The translations under genes and the position numbers were made by a program. Of a DNA stretch of 64,000 bases, positions 28,858-37,593 are shown piece after piece; position 1 is the first letter of the stretch, and every line of letters starts with the position of its first letter. The DNA is taken from positions 733,735 to 797,734 of the forward strand of contig CP150558.1 in the NCBI GenBank assembly GCA_049487715.1, read 5' to 3'. Under the pieces are notes generated by a model. The model was given only the letters and a program-made list of their open reading frames with translations. It was not told where the DNA came from and searched no databases. This DNA comes from Pycnococcus provasolii. Lineage: Eukaryota; Chlorophyta; Pseudoscourfieldiophyceae; Pseudoscourfieldiales.

Positions 28858-29225
28858 CTGTAAGGGCACTTCTTGGATTTGCCCTTGAAATTTCGTTCGA
28901 CAAAATTTAGTTGCTGCCGTCCCTCATCGATTCGTAAATCGGGCTCGTAATTCGTAAATCGTAAATTTAGCATCGCATCGGGCCCGCAGCGTTGGAGCTG
29001 AAACGCAGTGTCCGAACGGTTGAAGAAGAGATAGCTTGTCACCAGACAAGCGCAATCTCGAAGGAGCTGCAAATCCAAAGAAGGTTGGGCAGCAGCAGCC
29101 AATCCACAATGCAAGATTGACTTCATGACGTCAGGAGGGATAGGCACCCGCTGCAGCGGCAGGTTGGTCGGGTCTACATGTGATGCAAACCCCCAGTTGG
29201 GGACTTGGGGCGTGGCGCGGGGGCC
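28858..29225 (-). pseudogene. Tyrosine-recombinase-like exon fragment
   Basis: An open minus-strand stretch from next to the poly-G run (29228-29257) down to a consensus-like donor CAG|GTTAGT. It encodes VPIPPDVMKSILHCGL, then LRDCACLVTSYLFFNRSDTA. The latter resembles the first conserved box of the tyrosine-recombinase catalytic domain, with the candidate catalytic Arg in FNRSDTA. It ends ERNFKGKSKK, like the following beta-hairpin. The His-x-x-Arg and Tyr boxes are not seen downstream. The 5' end is lost in the poly-G tract. It is most likely a remnant of a recombinase-bearing mobile element. The family call is by eye and tentative. Confidence 0.5.

Positions 29226-29227
<2 letters not shown>

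Positions 29228-29257
<30 letters not shown>
29228..29257 (+). repeat. 30-nt poly-G run
   Basis: Thirty consecutive G. Such a run is unstable and hard to sequence, so its length and the join of the flanks are uncertain. It abuts the 5' side of the recombinase-like exon. Confidence 0.9.
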
Positions 29258-29259
<2 letters not shown>

Positions 29260-29670
29260 TTCTACTTTTTTTCCGGGGGGGAGTATAAACAACACCACCC
29301 AACCCACACAACTTAGTGTGGTTTTGTTTAAAAAAAAAAAAAAACAAAAATCGGAGCAAAAATCTCCACCGATTTCGGCCGAAAATCTGGGAATCACTAC
29401 AAGCATTGCGTGTGGAATCTCCATCTAAAAATCAACAATGGCGGAAGGAATCACCGACACTATGAGCTTAGACGCTCGTATGAAAACCATAACCACTGTT
29501 ACCACGAAAATCTGCAAACGCATCAACCCTGCGCAGCAGCGTCTTTAAATTCTTCTTCGCCTCCTTGCGAGGCGGTTGCGTCGTCTTCTGACGACATAAG
29601 TTAATCTCTTATCTTCTTAATCACTGATTAAGGGTCAATTGTCACTCAGGTAAAGTGTGCGTCCACCCGT
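29258..29670. other. Accessory-island sequence without a recognised gene
   Basis: AT-richer than the rest, with a poly-A run near 29331. It contains a short frame beginning ATGGCGGAAGGAATC at 29439 that stops after about 36 codons. No recognised gene. Confidence 0.4.
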
Positions 29671-29764
29671 ACTACTAGTAGTCGGAGGCTTCGTGAGTGT
29701 GCTCACGAAAGCCGGAATGGCGTCGCCATACGCGAACGCCTGTCCAGCCCTGAACCAGGGCTGG
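29671..29764. repeat. Cluster of four consecutive palindromes/hairpins
   Basis: In under 100 bp: the 12-bp palindrome ACTACTAGTAGT (29671-29682); an 11-bp stem GGCTTCGTGAG with its complement (29687-29713, one bulge); ATGGC-GTC-GCCAT (29717-29729); and a perfect 9-bp stem CCAGCCCTG-AAC-CAGGGCTGG (29744-29764). This could be a recombination site or a structured RNA. Confidence 0.75.
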
Positions 29765-29877
29765 CCGAGTTTGTGAGCCGTCCAGCGATGGTCCCCCAAC
29801 AGGAAACCTCGCTGCCCAGCTAACAGGGTCTCACTGACCCTCATCACTGGAAAACCTACATTACTCCGCAACATCCA

Positions 29878-30007
29878 GTACTGTAACCACCGATGCTCGC
29901 CTTTCCCCCACTAAAAAACTAATATGCATGAAGGAAGTTGGAAAAGGAAACCCAGGGAGCATGCATCCTTGATGAGAGAGGTGATTGAGGCGATTCGTTG
30001 TTATTTC
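29878..30007 (+). repeat. 130-bp direct repeat, copy 2
   Basis: Perfect copy of 28696-28825, with partly conserved flank to 30054. The recombinase-like exon is not present next to this copy; only its last few codons match. Confidence 0.97.
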
Positions 30008-30364
30008 CCAGTTGATAAAATGTCGCGTACAGACTATGTAACCTGTAAGGGCACCGGGTACAGTACATACCTTGTTGTCACGCTCCCCTGCCCTTCTTCT
30101 TCTTCTTTTTTAATGAGGAGGAGCAGGAGGAGGAGGAGGAGTTTAGGTTGAGAAAGAGTAGTCCGCGCTGGTCAACCTCTTCTCTATGGTCTTCTCTCGT
30201 TCCCCCTCTCTCGTTCCCCCTTCCCCCTTTCGCCTCGGCCGAACAGAACAGCACGACTTACGGCCACGACATACTGCTATCATCATCATCATTCACAGGA
30301 TAGGCAGAAACAAGGTGTACCATGGGAGCGGGAGGGGCCACCGCGCTCGCCGCGCACCCTGCCG

Positions 30365-31741
30365 ATGTCGAACAGCAGCAGTCCGAAGAATCGCTGCTTG
30401 ACATGCTGCCCGACAAGGGAAGGCTGTCCGTCGAAGTCGACGCTTTCGACCGCGCGCCGTCGTGGGAAACAGCGACGACTGCGCCGTCGTACACGCAACA
30501 ACAACAACAACAACAACAACAACAACGCTATGCCGCTGACGCTCAGCAGAGCGGACCGCGTCTCGTTCCGCATGCTCGTCAGAAGAGCGCTGCAGCGCCT
30601 TGCACTCGTCGGACGGGTCAAGGAGAGTTCTCGCATTCAGGCAAAGTCGTACAGCCGCAACGTCACGGACCGCGTGACGGCCGACCTTGCGGAGCAGCAC
30701 AAGCTTGAGGATGAGTTCCTGCGAATCATGGATAAGCGAACGCACGTGCTGACGAAAACGAACAGGCAAGCTGGCAAGTCGCAGAACAAGTTCGCAGAGT
30801 CTGCCGGGGAGCTTGCGACGCTAACTGTCGAGCTGCGCGAGCTCACGTTCAAGCTTGTGACGCACCTGAAGTCCGACCCGAACGTTCCTGCCAACGTCAA
30901 GCGCGTTGCTATGCGTCGAGGGGAGCTCGAGTCGTTGCTCGCAGCGTCACTCGACGAGCTCGCGAGCGCCAACGACCCTGGCGCGCCGACATTTGCGACG
31001 AAGGAGGTGGGCGTGCCGACCGTCTTGCGCGAAATGGTCACAGGCGAGCTCCTGAAGATGCAAGAGGAGGCGGAGATATCTCGCAAGGAATCGGAGGCGA
31101 GTGCCGCCGTGCGCGAGCTGCGACACGCCATCAAGACGGAACGTGTCACGCACGACGAGCTTATGAAGCAGAAGGTGAACACGCTCGCCAACCTACGGAG
31201 GCAGCTGAAGTCGAATCGCGACACGGACAACGCCAACCTGTCCTACCGGCACCGCACATTGCTGTACGACAACGAGTGCTCGCGTCGTGTTGAGGACACG
31301 AGACTGTTTGACCTCGCCACGCAGAAGCGAAAGCTGCAGGAGCTCAAGGCTCGCGAGAACAAGGATTCGGGAACCGTGCAGACGTACCTCACGCAGCGCG
31401 CCTCCACGCTTTCGAAGAGCGCGTCGAGATGGCAGACGAGGTACGAGACGGACACGGTCACGAAAGACAAGGAGACGGAGACGCTCAAGCGCGACCACCA
31501 GAACAGCATTGTGCGCATGAAGGAGATGGAGGGTATCTATCAGCAGGAGGTGGCCAACAAGGAGCTGCGCGAGGCGGAGGAGAGGCGCATGAAGGTTCTC
31601 GAGCGCCTGAACATGGAGTCTGGCGAGCGCCGCAATCGCGCGGCGCTGAAGATTCAGTCGCTGTACCGCGGCTGGAAGGCAAGAGGCGGCGGCAAGGGCA
31701 AGAAGAAGAAGGGCAAGGGCAAGAAGGGCAAGAAGAAGTAA
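30365..31741 (+). CDS. DRC10: Dynein regulatory complex subunit 10 (IQCD-like)
   Basis: A coiled-coil subunit of the nexin-dynein regulatory complex of motile flagella. PLTLSRADRV and the helix after it match the DRC10 N-terminal region. A long coiled coil follows, then WQTRYETDTVTKDKETE (compare the family's W-x-x-K-Y-D-T-E block), an IQ motif (AALKIQSLYRGWKARGG, about 31645-31695), and the typical Lys/Gly tail (GKGKKKKGKGKKGKKK). The start is uncertain. The frame opens at ATG 30365, but its first about 50 codons look unnatural. ATG 30530 begins right at PLTLSRAD, and ATG 30322 in another frame has a better context and more natural sequence. It ends 42 bp from the CapZ-beta gene (convergent). 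Confidence 0.8.
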   Translation: MSNSSSPKNRCLTCCPTREGCPSKSTLSTARRRGKQRRLRRRTRNNNNNNNNNNAMPLTLSRADRVSFRMLVRRALQRLALVGRVKESSRIQAKSYSRNVTDRVTADLAEQHKLEDEFLRIMDKRTHVLTKTNRQAGKSQNKFAESAGELATLTVELRELTFKLVTHLKSDPNVPANVKRVAMRRGELESLLAASLDELASANDPGAPTFATKEVGVPTVLREMVTGELLKMQEEAEISRKESEASAAVRELRHAIKTERVTHDELMKQKVNTLANLRRQLKSNRDTDNANLSYRHRTLLYDNECSRRVEDTRLFDLATQKRKLQELKARENKDSGTVQTYLTQRASTLSKSASRWQTRYETDTVTKDKETETLKRDHQNSIVRMKEMEGIYQQEVANKELREAEERRMKVLERLNMESGERRNRAALKIQSLYRGWKARGGGKGKKKKGKGKKGKKK

Positions 31742-31783
31742 ACTATTTCATCTTCTCGTCTTACAGTAGCTATAGAGAGCGAA

Positions 31784-32677
31784 CTACTCCGCGGCGCCGC
31801 CCGAGCGAAGCTTGTCGTTCGCCTGCTTGACAAACTCCTCGGCGAGGCCACCTTGAAGCGCCGTCCCGCGGTTCACGACGTCCCCGTGGTCGCGCAAGTC
31901 GCTCACCACCTCGTTCGTCTTGCCAAAGTAAACCTGCTGCATGGCGTCACGAATGCGCCCCTCCATCTCCTCCATAAGCTTACCCATGGCGATGATGTGT
32001 CCCTTGCCTCCGGCGGCGAGCGGCACCGTCGCCTCAGTCTGCTTCGTGAGATTGCCGCACAGAGACAGCGCCGCGGACGCAGCGGAAAGCGTTGGCCGCA
32101 GCGAGAGTAACACGGTGGTAGTGAGCTTGTAGTGAACGGCTGTGCCGGGTGCCGCCTCCACGCCCTTGCTCGACTCAAGCACGTGAATCACGTCCCAGCT
32201 TCCACCTTGGACCTCGGCGCCGGCGCCAGCTTTGGCAATCTTCTTGATGAGGAAGCACCCAGCAAACCCTCCGTCTTCCGTGTCCCACAGGTACGCACTC
32301 GACAGCCCGCCCTCGTAGTACTGCTGGCGATAGGCGTCGAACACGTCGTTGAATTGCACCTCAAGCGTTCTCAACGAGTCGCTAGGTACCGCACCATCTT
32401 CGAGAGGCGGGTCGTACGTATTGCTCCAAGGACTTCGAAACGAGTCGCCGTCGCGGTTGTAGTCACACAGCAGGTACTCGCGGCCGTTTGCTTGCGCGTC
32501 TCTTGCGACACGCAGCGGCTGGTCGACGCGTGCGAGCAATTCCTCCGTAAGGTCCGAGTTGACGTCTATGATCGTCTGCAGGTGTTCGCTCACGTTGCCT
32601 GGTGAGAGTCGACGCAGCAGGTCGACCGCCGCGTCCGCCTGAGCTTCGACGTCCGCCTCCGCTTGCTCCGATGACAT
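31784..32677 (-). CDS. CAPZB: F-actin capping protein subunit beta
   Basis: A 297-residue beta subunit of the CapZ heterodimer, which caps actin barbed ends and is also part of dynactin-type assemblies. The ATG at 32677 (MSSEQAEAD) is preferred; the 38-residue upstream extension is low complexity. Recognisable blocks: DLLRRLSPGNVSEHL, YLLCDYNRDGDSFRSPWSN, YYEGGLSSAYLWD, and GCFLIKK. The C-terminal helix (LAEEFVKQANDKLRSGG), which supplies the actin-binding tentacle, is present. TGTAA lies on the minus strand shortly after the stop. Length is close to the usual 270-300. Confidence 0.95.
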   Translation of the reverse strand: MSSEQAEADVEAQADAAVDLLRRLSPGNVSEHLQTIIDVNSDLTEELLARVDQPLRVARDAQANGREYLLCDYNRDGDSFRSPWSNTYDPPLEDGAVPSDSLRTLEVQFNDVFDAYRQQYYEGGLSSAYLWDTEDGGFAGCFLIKKIAKAGAGAEVQGGSWDVIHVLESSKGVEAAPGTAVHYKLTTTVLLSLRPTLSAASAALSLCGNLTKQTEATVPLAAGGKGHIIAMGKLMEEMEGRIRDAMQQVYFGKTNEVVSDLRDHGDVVNRGTALQGGLAEEFVKQANDKLRSGGAAE

Positions 32678-32847
32678 GTCCTCAGATGGTTCGCCACTTT
32701 GAGCCGTTTTTTCTCCCCCGAGGTGTCCCGAGTGGCCTCGGGCGCGGGAAGGAGAGCACGCACCCCTCCTACCCAAACCAACCCCGAACAACCCGGGGTG
32801 ATCAATAACATCCTATTCATACAGCATGGTTACAACTTACAACGTAA

Positions 32848-34221
32848 TCAAGCGGCGAACCAGTCCACGCCCGCGTCGAACGACGGCACGCACGACGCAA
32901 CGCGCCGCCGCGCCTTTTCGGCGCCATAGACGAAAACGCGCATGGGAGCCGCGCGACGACGACGTTTTGATGCAGGTTCCTCACGTTCCTCGTTCTCATG
33001 TTCACACGGCGGCGTCCAGGAGCCACTGAGCTCTTCTGGCAAACTTGTGCCAGGTTTCCAGTCAACACTCGCACACAAAGTGCCACCGTGTCGCTTCAGG
33101 TCAGCAACGAATCTGCTAAGAGTTTTGCCACGCCCGACAATCATCAGCGGAGAATCGCCGGCAAGCCTTGCGAGGTAATGTGCCTTGCAGTCGCCGATAC
33201 GATCGACGTGCGTTCTCGAGTGCGTTCGCGTCGACTGCTCCGGATACTGCCTCCACATGTACATAACATCATCGAGCTTTCCAACGACGAGGTTGTGCTC
33301 GAAATATCGCATCCAAAAGTCCGTGTCGACAGGCCACCATCCGGCAAGCTTCGGAAGAACATTTTCCACGTGTTCGGCTCCCACTGCACAGTCAACGAGA
33401 GTTCCAGATCCCACGGGAACTTCCCAAATGTCACGATATCGGACGAGGGCACGGTCGAATACCGATGCGCGGCGATATAAGCCCGACGCGCGCTGCGCCG
33501 GAATCTCCACGAAACGTCCGCGAGCAATGTCGTTGGGTTCCACGAGACTGTTCTGCCAGTCTACATACCGCTGCATGCCAGGTCGATCCCACCCAAAGAT
33601 CTGAAGCTTGCTCGTCACTCCGTCCCACGCCGGATTCGCGTCGAGGGCGGAGACGAGCTTGTGGAACGTCCACGGCGGCCGTAGGTCGTCCGCCTCCATC
33701 TCGCCGATGAGTTCGCCGCGCGACATCTGCAGCGCGGTATTCAGTGCAAGTCCCTGCCCGCTTGGATTTCTTCGCACGTTTGCGTCCACGCACGCAACGC
33801 GAAGCACGCACGACGTCCGACTGGCGAGCTTCGCGACTTCCGCGGGGGTTGGTGGCTTATACCTCGACTCCTGCGAAGCGGTGTCGTCGCCCCCACCGCT
33901 GTGCATGGAGAAGAAAGCCTCCCACTGATCTTTTTCCTGCTCGCCATTCGTCTCCTCCACCTCCGACGACACTGTGTGACAGTTTGCACATTCGGCCTGT
34001 TGTTCTCGCATCGCGTCCTCGAGCTCGCGAAGGAACGTGAGCGAGTTGTCGCTCGAGTTATCGTCGACGGCTATAAGCTCGAGGTGTACGTTCGTTTGCA
34101 TGAGCACAGAGGCGACGCACGACGGCAGCCACGGCATAGCGTTGTGCACTGGCAGCAGGACGGATACGCGCGGTGTTGTTGTCGGCGCTGCGGCTGGCGT
34201 CGTCGTCGTCGTCGTCGTCAT
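32848..34221 (-). CDS. GT2-family glycosyltransferase, B3GNTL1 (QTGAL)-like
   Basis: A 457-residue GT-A enzyme. The start is the ATG at 34221 (a Thr run from a GTC microsatellite precedes the fold). VSVLLPVHNAMPWLPSCVAS and LIAVDDNSSDNS form the nucleotide-sugar site, and GELIGEMEADDL holds the metal-binding acidic motif. The order GLYRRASVFDRALVRY, then DTDFWMRYFEHNLVVGKLDDV and MYMWRQYPEQSTRTHSRTHV, followed by a Rossmann-like C-terminal part, fits B3GNTL1. The animal B3GNTL1 protein has recently been identified as the tRNA-queuosine galactosyltransferase. A role in tRNA modification is thus an inference; a generic protein or lipid glycosyltransferase is the alternative. No signal peptide is seen, consistent with a cytosolic enzyme. 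Confidence 0.75.
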   Translation of the reverse strand: MTTTTTTTPAAAPTTTPRVSVLLPVHNAMPWLPSCVASVLMQTNVHLELIAVDDNSSDNSLTFLRELEDAMREQQAECANCHTVSSEVEETNGEQEKDQWEAFFSMHSGGGDDTASQESRYKPPTPAEVAKLASRTSCVLRVACVDANVRRNPSGQGLALNTALQMSRGELIGEMEADDLRPPWTFHKLVSALDANPAWDGVTSKLQIFGWDRPGMQRYVDWQNSLVEPNDIARGRFVEIPAQRASGLYRRASVFDRALVRYRDIWEVPVGSGTLVDCAVGAEHVENVLPKLAGWWPVDTDFWMRYFEHNLVVGKLDDVMYMWRQYPEQSTRTHSRTHVDRIGDCKAHYLARLAGDSPLMIVGRGKTLSRFVADLKRHGGTLCASVDWKPGTSLPEELSGSWTPPCEHENEEREEPASKRRRRAAPMRVFVYGAEKARRRVASCVPSFDAGVDWFAA

Positions 34222-34592
34222 CGTGCGTCTGTGGAGGAAGGGGAGGAGGAGGACGGAAACAGGCTGGAGCAGATTGACCTCGGAGACCCTAAAGAGGTAT
34301 TCTTGAGGTGGTATACATCCGATGGAAAACCCCCACTTCACATAGATGGGACCGAATCGACAGCCTTAAGCCTTTAGTCGTCCTCTAGGGTTCTGTGGCT
34401 TAGAGGAGCCGATCAAAAAAATGAAAAATCAATCTCCGCCCCTCCCCTCCCCCCTCAGAGGAGAACAAAACCAGGCCCGGCCCCAGCGGCCCAGCCCCTC
34501 TGCCAGAGTCGTGCCACAGCACAGCACAGCGCACACTCGGACGCAGCACAGCACAGCAAAAGCACAACCACGAGACGCTACACACGATAGTT

Positions 34593-34985
34593 ATGGCTAT
34601 GGCTATGATGGCGACCACCACAACCACCGCACGCGTGGCAAGCAAACCAGTCGCGCGATCGTGCAGGCGTCGCGCGAACTGCTACTCCCCCGCCTCGACC
34701 GCCAACCGCGCGTCGGCACGCACGGAGCGCCGCCTTGGCGTCGCCACCAAGGCTGCCCGCACTGGACGGAACGTCGTTTGTATCATGGGGGGAGACGGGG
34801 ACGGCCAGCCGAAGCTGACGCGTGACAAAGAGCCGGAGGAGGCGTGGCTTAGTAAAGCTGAGAAGGAGGGCAAGTCGCCTTTCGAGGATCCGCTTGCCAT
34901 CGCCTTCATCGTCGGCGTCACGCTTCCCCTCGTCATCGTGTTCTTCGCTCTCGCCACCGGTGTTGTGTCGCCACCCCCACGCTGA
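34593..34985 (+). CDS. Small plastid-targeted single-pass membrane protein, unknown
   Basis: A 130-residue protein from the ATG at 34593. Residues 1 to about 60 are Met/Thr/Ala/Arg-rich without acidic residues, a chloroplast-type transit peptide. The mature part has a charged segment (PEEAWLSKAEKEGKSPFEDP) and one membrane helix (LAIAFIVGVTLPLVIVFFAL) near the C-terminus, ending VVSPPPR. This layout is common among small thylakoid or envelope proteins; I cannot assign a named subunit. It converges on the MRS2-type gene. Confidence 0.68.
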   Translation: MAMAMMATTTTTARVASKPVARSCRRRANCYSPASTANRASARTERRLGVATKAARTGRNVVCIMGGDGDGQPKLTRDKEPEEAWLSKAEKEGKSPFEDPLAIAFIVGVTLPLVIVFFALATGVVSPPPR

Positions 34986-35069
34986 AGTTATGTTTTGCGC
35001 CTGTGATGGTTCACTCTGTAATGGAGTGGAGTTTACTTCGTCCAACCTGATCGTCAATTCACACAACGG

Positions 35070-35071
<2 letters not shown>

Positions 35072-35108
<37 letters not shown>

Positions 35109-35117
35109 AAAAAAAAA
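35072..35117 (+). repeat. CA dinucleotide microsatellite plus poly-A
   Basis: About 16 CA units (35072-35104) followed by a 13-nt A run, between two convergent genes; probably within 3' UTR sequence. Confidence 0.9.
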
Positions 35118-35158
35118 ACACAAAAACACATTTTCTTACTGAGACAATACACGCAAGG

Positions 35159-37045
35159 TTAGAAGAATCCAATGCCTCTTCCCTTGAAGTACCACACGGA
35201 GCCGACCATTAACGCACAAGCCGTCACAAGTCCACTCCCTGTGATGCCAAAGAACGCCGTTGGGTGGTTTTCAAGACCGTTCGGCACATTCATGCCGAAC
35301 AAGCTCGAGATGGCGGTGAATAAGGTGATGCAAAGCGTCGCGGACGTCAGCAAAAGGTCGAGCTGGATGATCGTGTTGCGGTAGTTATCTTGAGCGAAGC
35401 CAACAAAGTCCTCCGTGTCGTCAATGTAGTCTCGCAACACGTTCAGGCGGTTGTACGAGCCATTCGCTTGCTCGTTGAATGCCTCGAGCATATCCTCCAG
35501 CTCCTGGTGGTCTCGGTTGATTTCTCTCTCCTGCTCACGTTCTCCACCGTGACGACGGTCTGAGACACCCGCACCTGCACCTCCTCCTCCACCCCCTCCA
35601 CCGCCCGCGCCACCGCGATTTCTCGCGCTTTCCACCGAGCTTCCAAACACATGATCAATGCCCGCCGGATCACTGCCAACAGGACGCACTCCACCGCCAC
35701 CAACCGGGTCAAACGGAGATTTCGCGCCGTGCGGTGTCTGATTATCGTCGCTCATGTCCGAATCGTCGTCCGACATGCCAAACTCGAGGTCCTCCTCCTC
35801 CATAATTTTTCTCGTGAGGTACATCTCAGCCATGTCGTCGTCGTTGTCCAGGATGTGCTCAAGCTCGTCACGCACCTGCTGCACTCGACCTGACAGTCGC
35901 GTCATGCGTACCTTGATTTTTCTCACCACCTCTAGATTCTTTCGCGTCACCTTCACAGTGAGGGCGTCAAGCGCGGGATACGCGATTGTCTCGAGCTCGC
36001 TCGTCTCGTCATTCTGCAATCGGCAGACCGTCTCCAAAACGCATTCAAGCACGCGAAATTCGAAGTAATTCTTGAATGCGAAAGAGCTGCCGCTGCTGCC
36101 GCCGCCGCCGCCTCTGTTGCCGCCACGCCTGTGAAATGCGAAATGCACGGGATTGCGCTGCTTGCGCACGCTGCTTCCTTGCCGCCACTCGCTGTCGCTC
36201 GAGTATCCATCCTTACGCCCATCGCGCGACGGGAATCCAAACACGTCCGCGTTGCTCTGATGGTTGAGCAGTCCATTGCCACGCAGCGTCACGTTCTTTG
36301 GGCTTATGCCCAGTGCACCGCCGCCGCCGCTGCCATGACCCATTTCGATGTGCAAGCTGCTTCGTCGCTTGGCGGAATCCTGCACCGCCGCCTCGCCGTC
36401 GCTGGCATATCCATCGAAAGACTCCGACGTCGTCATACCCGGCATATCGTCTGGACCTTGAGACGGCGTCACCTTGAGCGTGAGGTCGTCCGCGAACGCG
36501 CACACCTTGTCGTCGCCTCGCCAGTTCTCCCCACTAACGAGAAGGAGAGCTTCATCGGCGCTGACAATCATGTGAATTTGCTCAAAGTTGATAACGAGCG
36601 ACTTTGCACGCACCAGGATGCTTGCAGGGCTATGTGCACTTGGTTCGAGAAGGCGAAGGTCGCGTGCGGGGATTCCCATGAGCCTCTTTACCTCGTTTTT
36701 CTCTAGCTGCATCAGCTTAGGCGCCGTTCCGTACGGCTTGAAGCTGAGCCACCAGCGTCCCGCCATTCCCTTTCGCGAGGCGAGGCTAGTTTTCGTTCGT
36801 TCGAACGGATTCGTCGACACGCTTCTCGCGAGTGCACGCAGCTCGTCGCTGCTCGTATTTCTCCTGACGCCGAACATCGGCGGCGGTGGAGGCACGACTG
36901 ACGGCGGTCGGCTTGTGCTCGGCACCGCGAGTCCGGGTAACGGCCCTGGAGATCCCGCCCTCGGCCCGCCTGGCATCGCGCCTGACGCCGACGGCGCTCC
37001 TGCGACCGCAGCGTTGGCGTTGGGGTTGGACAGCCTTCGCTCCAT
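35159..37045 (-). CDS. MRS2/MGT-type magnesium transporter (CorA superfamily)
   Basis: A 628-residue protein from the ATG at 37045. The C-terminus has two membrane helices. The first (LLLTSATLCITLFTAISSLF) ends in the selectivity motif GMN (residues 584-586) and continues VPNG; the second is SGLVTACALMVGSVWYF. Preceding blocks (MGIPARDLRLLEPS, ASILVRAKSLVINFEQIHMI, EFRVLECVLETVC, VRDELEHILDNDDDMAEMYLT) are typical of MRS2 proteins of plants and mitochondria. The first about 100 residues and several Gly/Ser/Asp-rich loops are longer than usual (most members are 380-480 residues). The target membrane (plastid, vacuole or mitochondrion) is not clear. Confidence 0.93.
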   Translation of the reverse strand: MERRLSNPNANAAVAGAPSASGAMPGGPRAGSPGPLPGLAVPSTSRPPSVVPPPPPMFGVRRNTSSDELRALARSVSTNPFERTKTSLASRKGMAGRWWLSFKPYGTAPKLMQLEKNEVKRLMGIPARDLRLLEPSAHSPASILVRAKSLVINFEQIHMIVSADEALLLVSGENWRGDDKVCAFADDLTLKVTPSQGPDDMPGMTTSESFDGYASDGEAAVQDSAKRRSSLHIEMGHGSGGGGALGISPKNVTLRGNGLLNHQSNADVFGFPSRDGRKDGYSSDSEWRQGSSVRKQRNPVHFAFHRRGGNRGGGGGSSGSSFAFKNYFEFRVLECVLETVCRLQNDETSELETIAYPALDALTVKVTRKNLEVVRKIKVRMTRLSGRVQQVRDELEHILDNDDDMAEMYLTRKIMEEEDLEFGMSDDDSDMSDDNQTPHGAKSPFDPVGGGGVRPVGSDPAGIDHVFGSSVESARNRGGAGGGGGGGGGAGAGVSDRRHGGEREQEREINRDHQELEDMLEAFNEQANGSYNRLNVLRDYIDDTEDFVGFAQDNYRNTIIQLDLLLTSATLCITLFTAISSLFGMNVPNGLENHPTAFFGITGSGLVTACALMVGSVWYFKGRGIGFF

Positions 37046-37593
37046 CTTATCTCTTCATACAGCACGTCGTCGTCGCCGTGCTTGTGGCGTAGTAGTTGTT
37101 GGTGGTGCTGTCGTGCGCTCCGTGCTGTGGGCAGCGTAGGTGGGCGCGATCGCGAGACGGCGAGACGGGGTAGAAACAAAGGGTCCCGAGGGAGGAGGAG
37201 GACCGGTTCTGCTGACCGGGGGGACTCCTGAGGTAGGGTAGTTATCCTCCGCCTATCCATAACAGATTAACAGACCACCAGGTAAAACCCGGATCCGTGA
37301 GGCATTATTAGTCTATTGTACTTGTATTTGTCAGACTGTGGCCCCCGACCTGATACAGTATCCTCAGCCTGATGAGGCGGAAACGAACCGTCTCTTTCTT
37401 TTCGAAGGACAGAAGGAACGAAGATGCTGTTGTTTTTCTGAACTTATTATTCGGGGTTTGCTCTCTCCTCCCTCTCCTCTCCTCTCCGCACCTCCTCCTC
37501 TCCACGTCCTGTCCCCTGTCCTAGGTGGTCTCCTGGAAGCCTGCCCGCCCTGCCACACAAAGCGCCTTCTTTGTGAAAAAACCAGATATCGGC

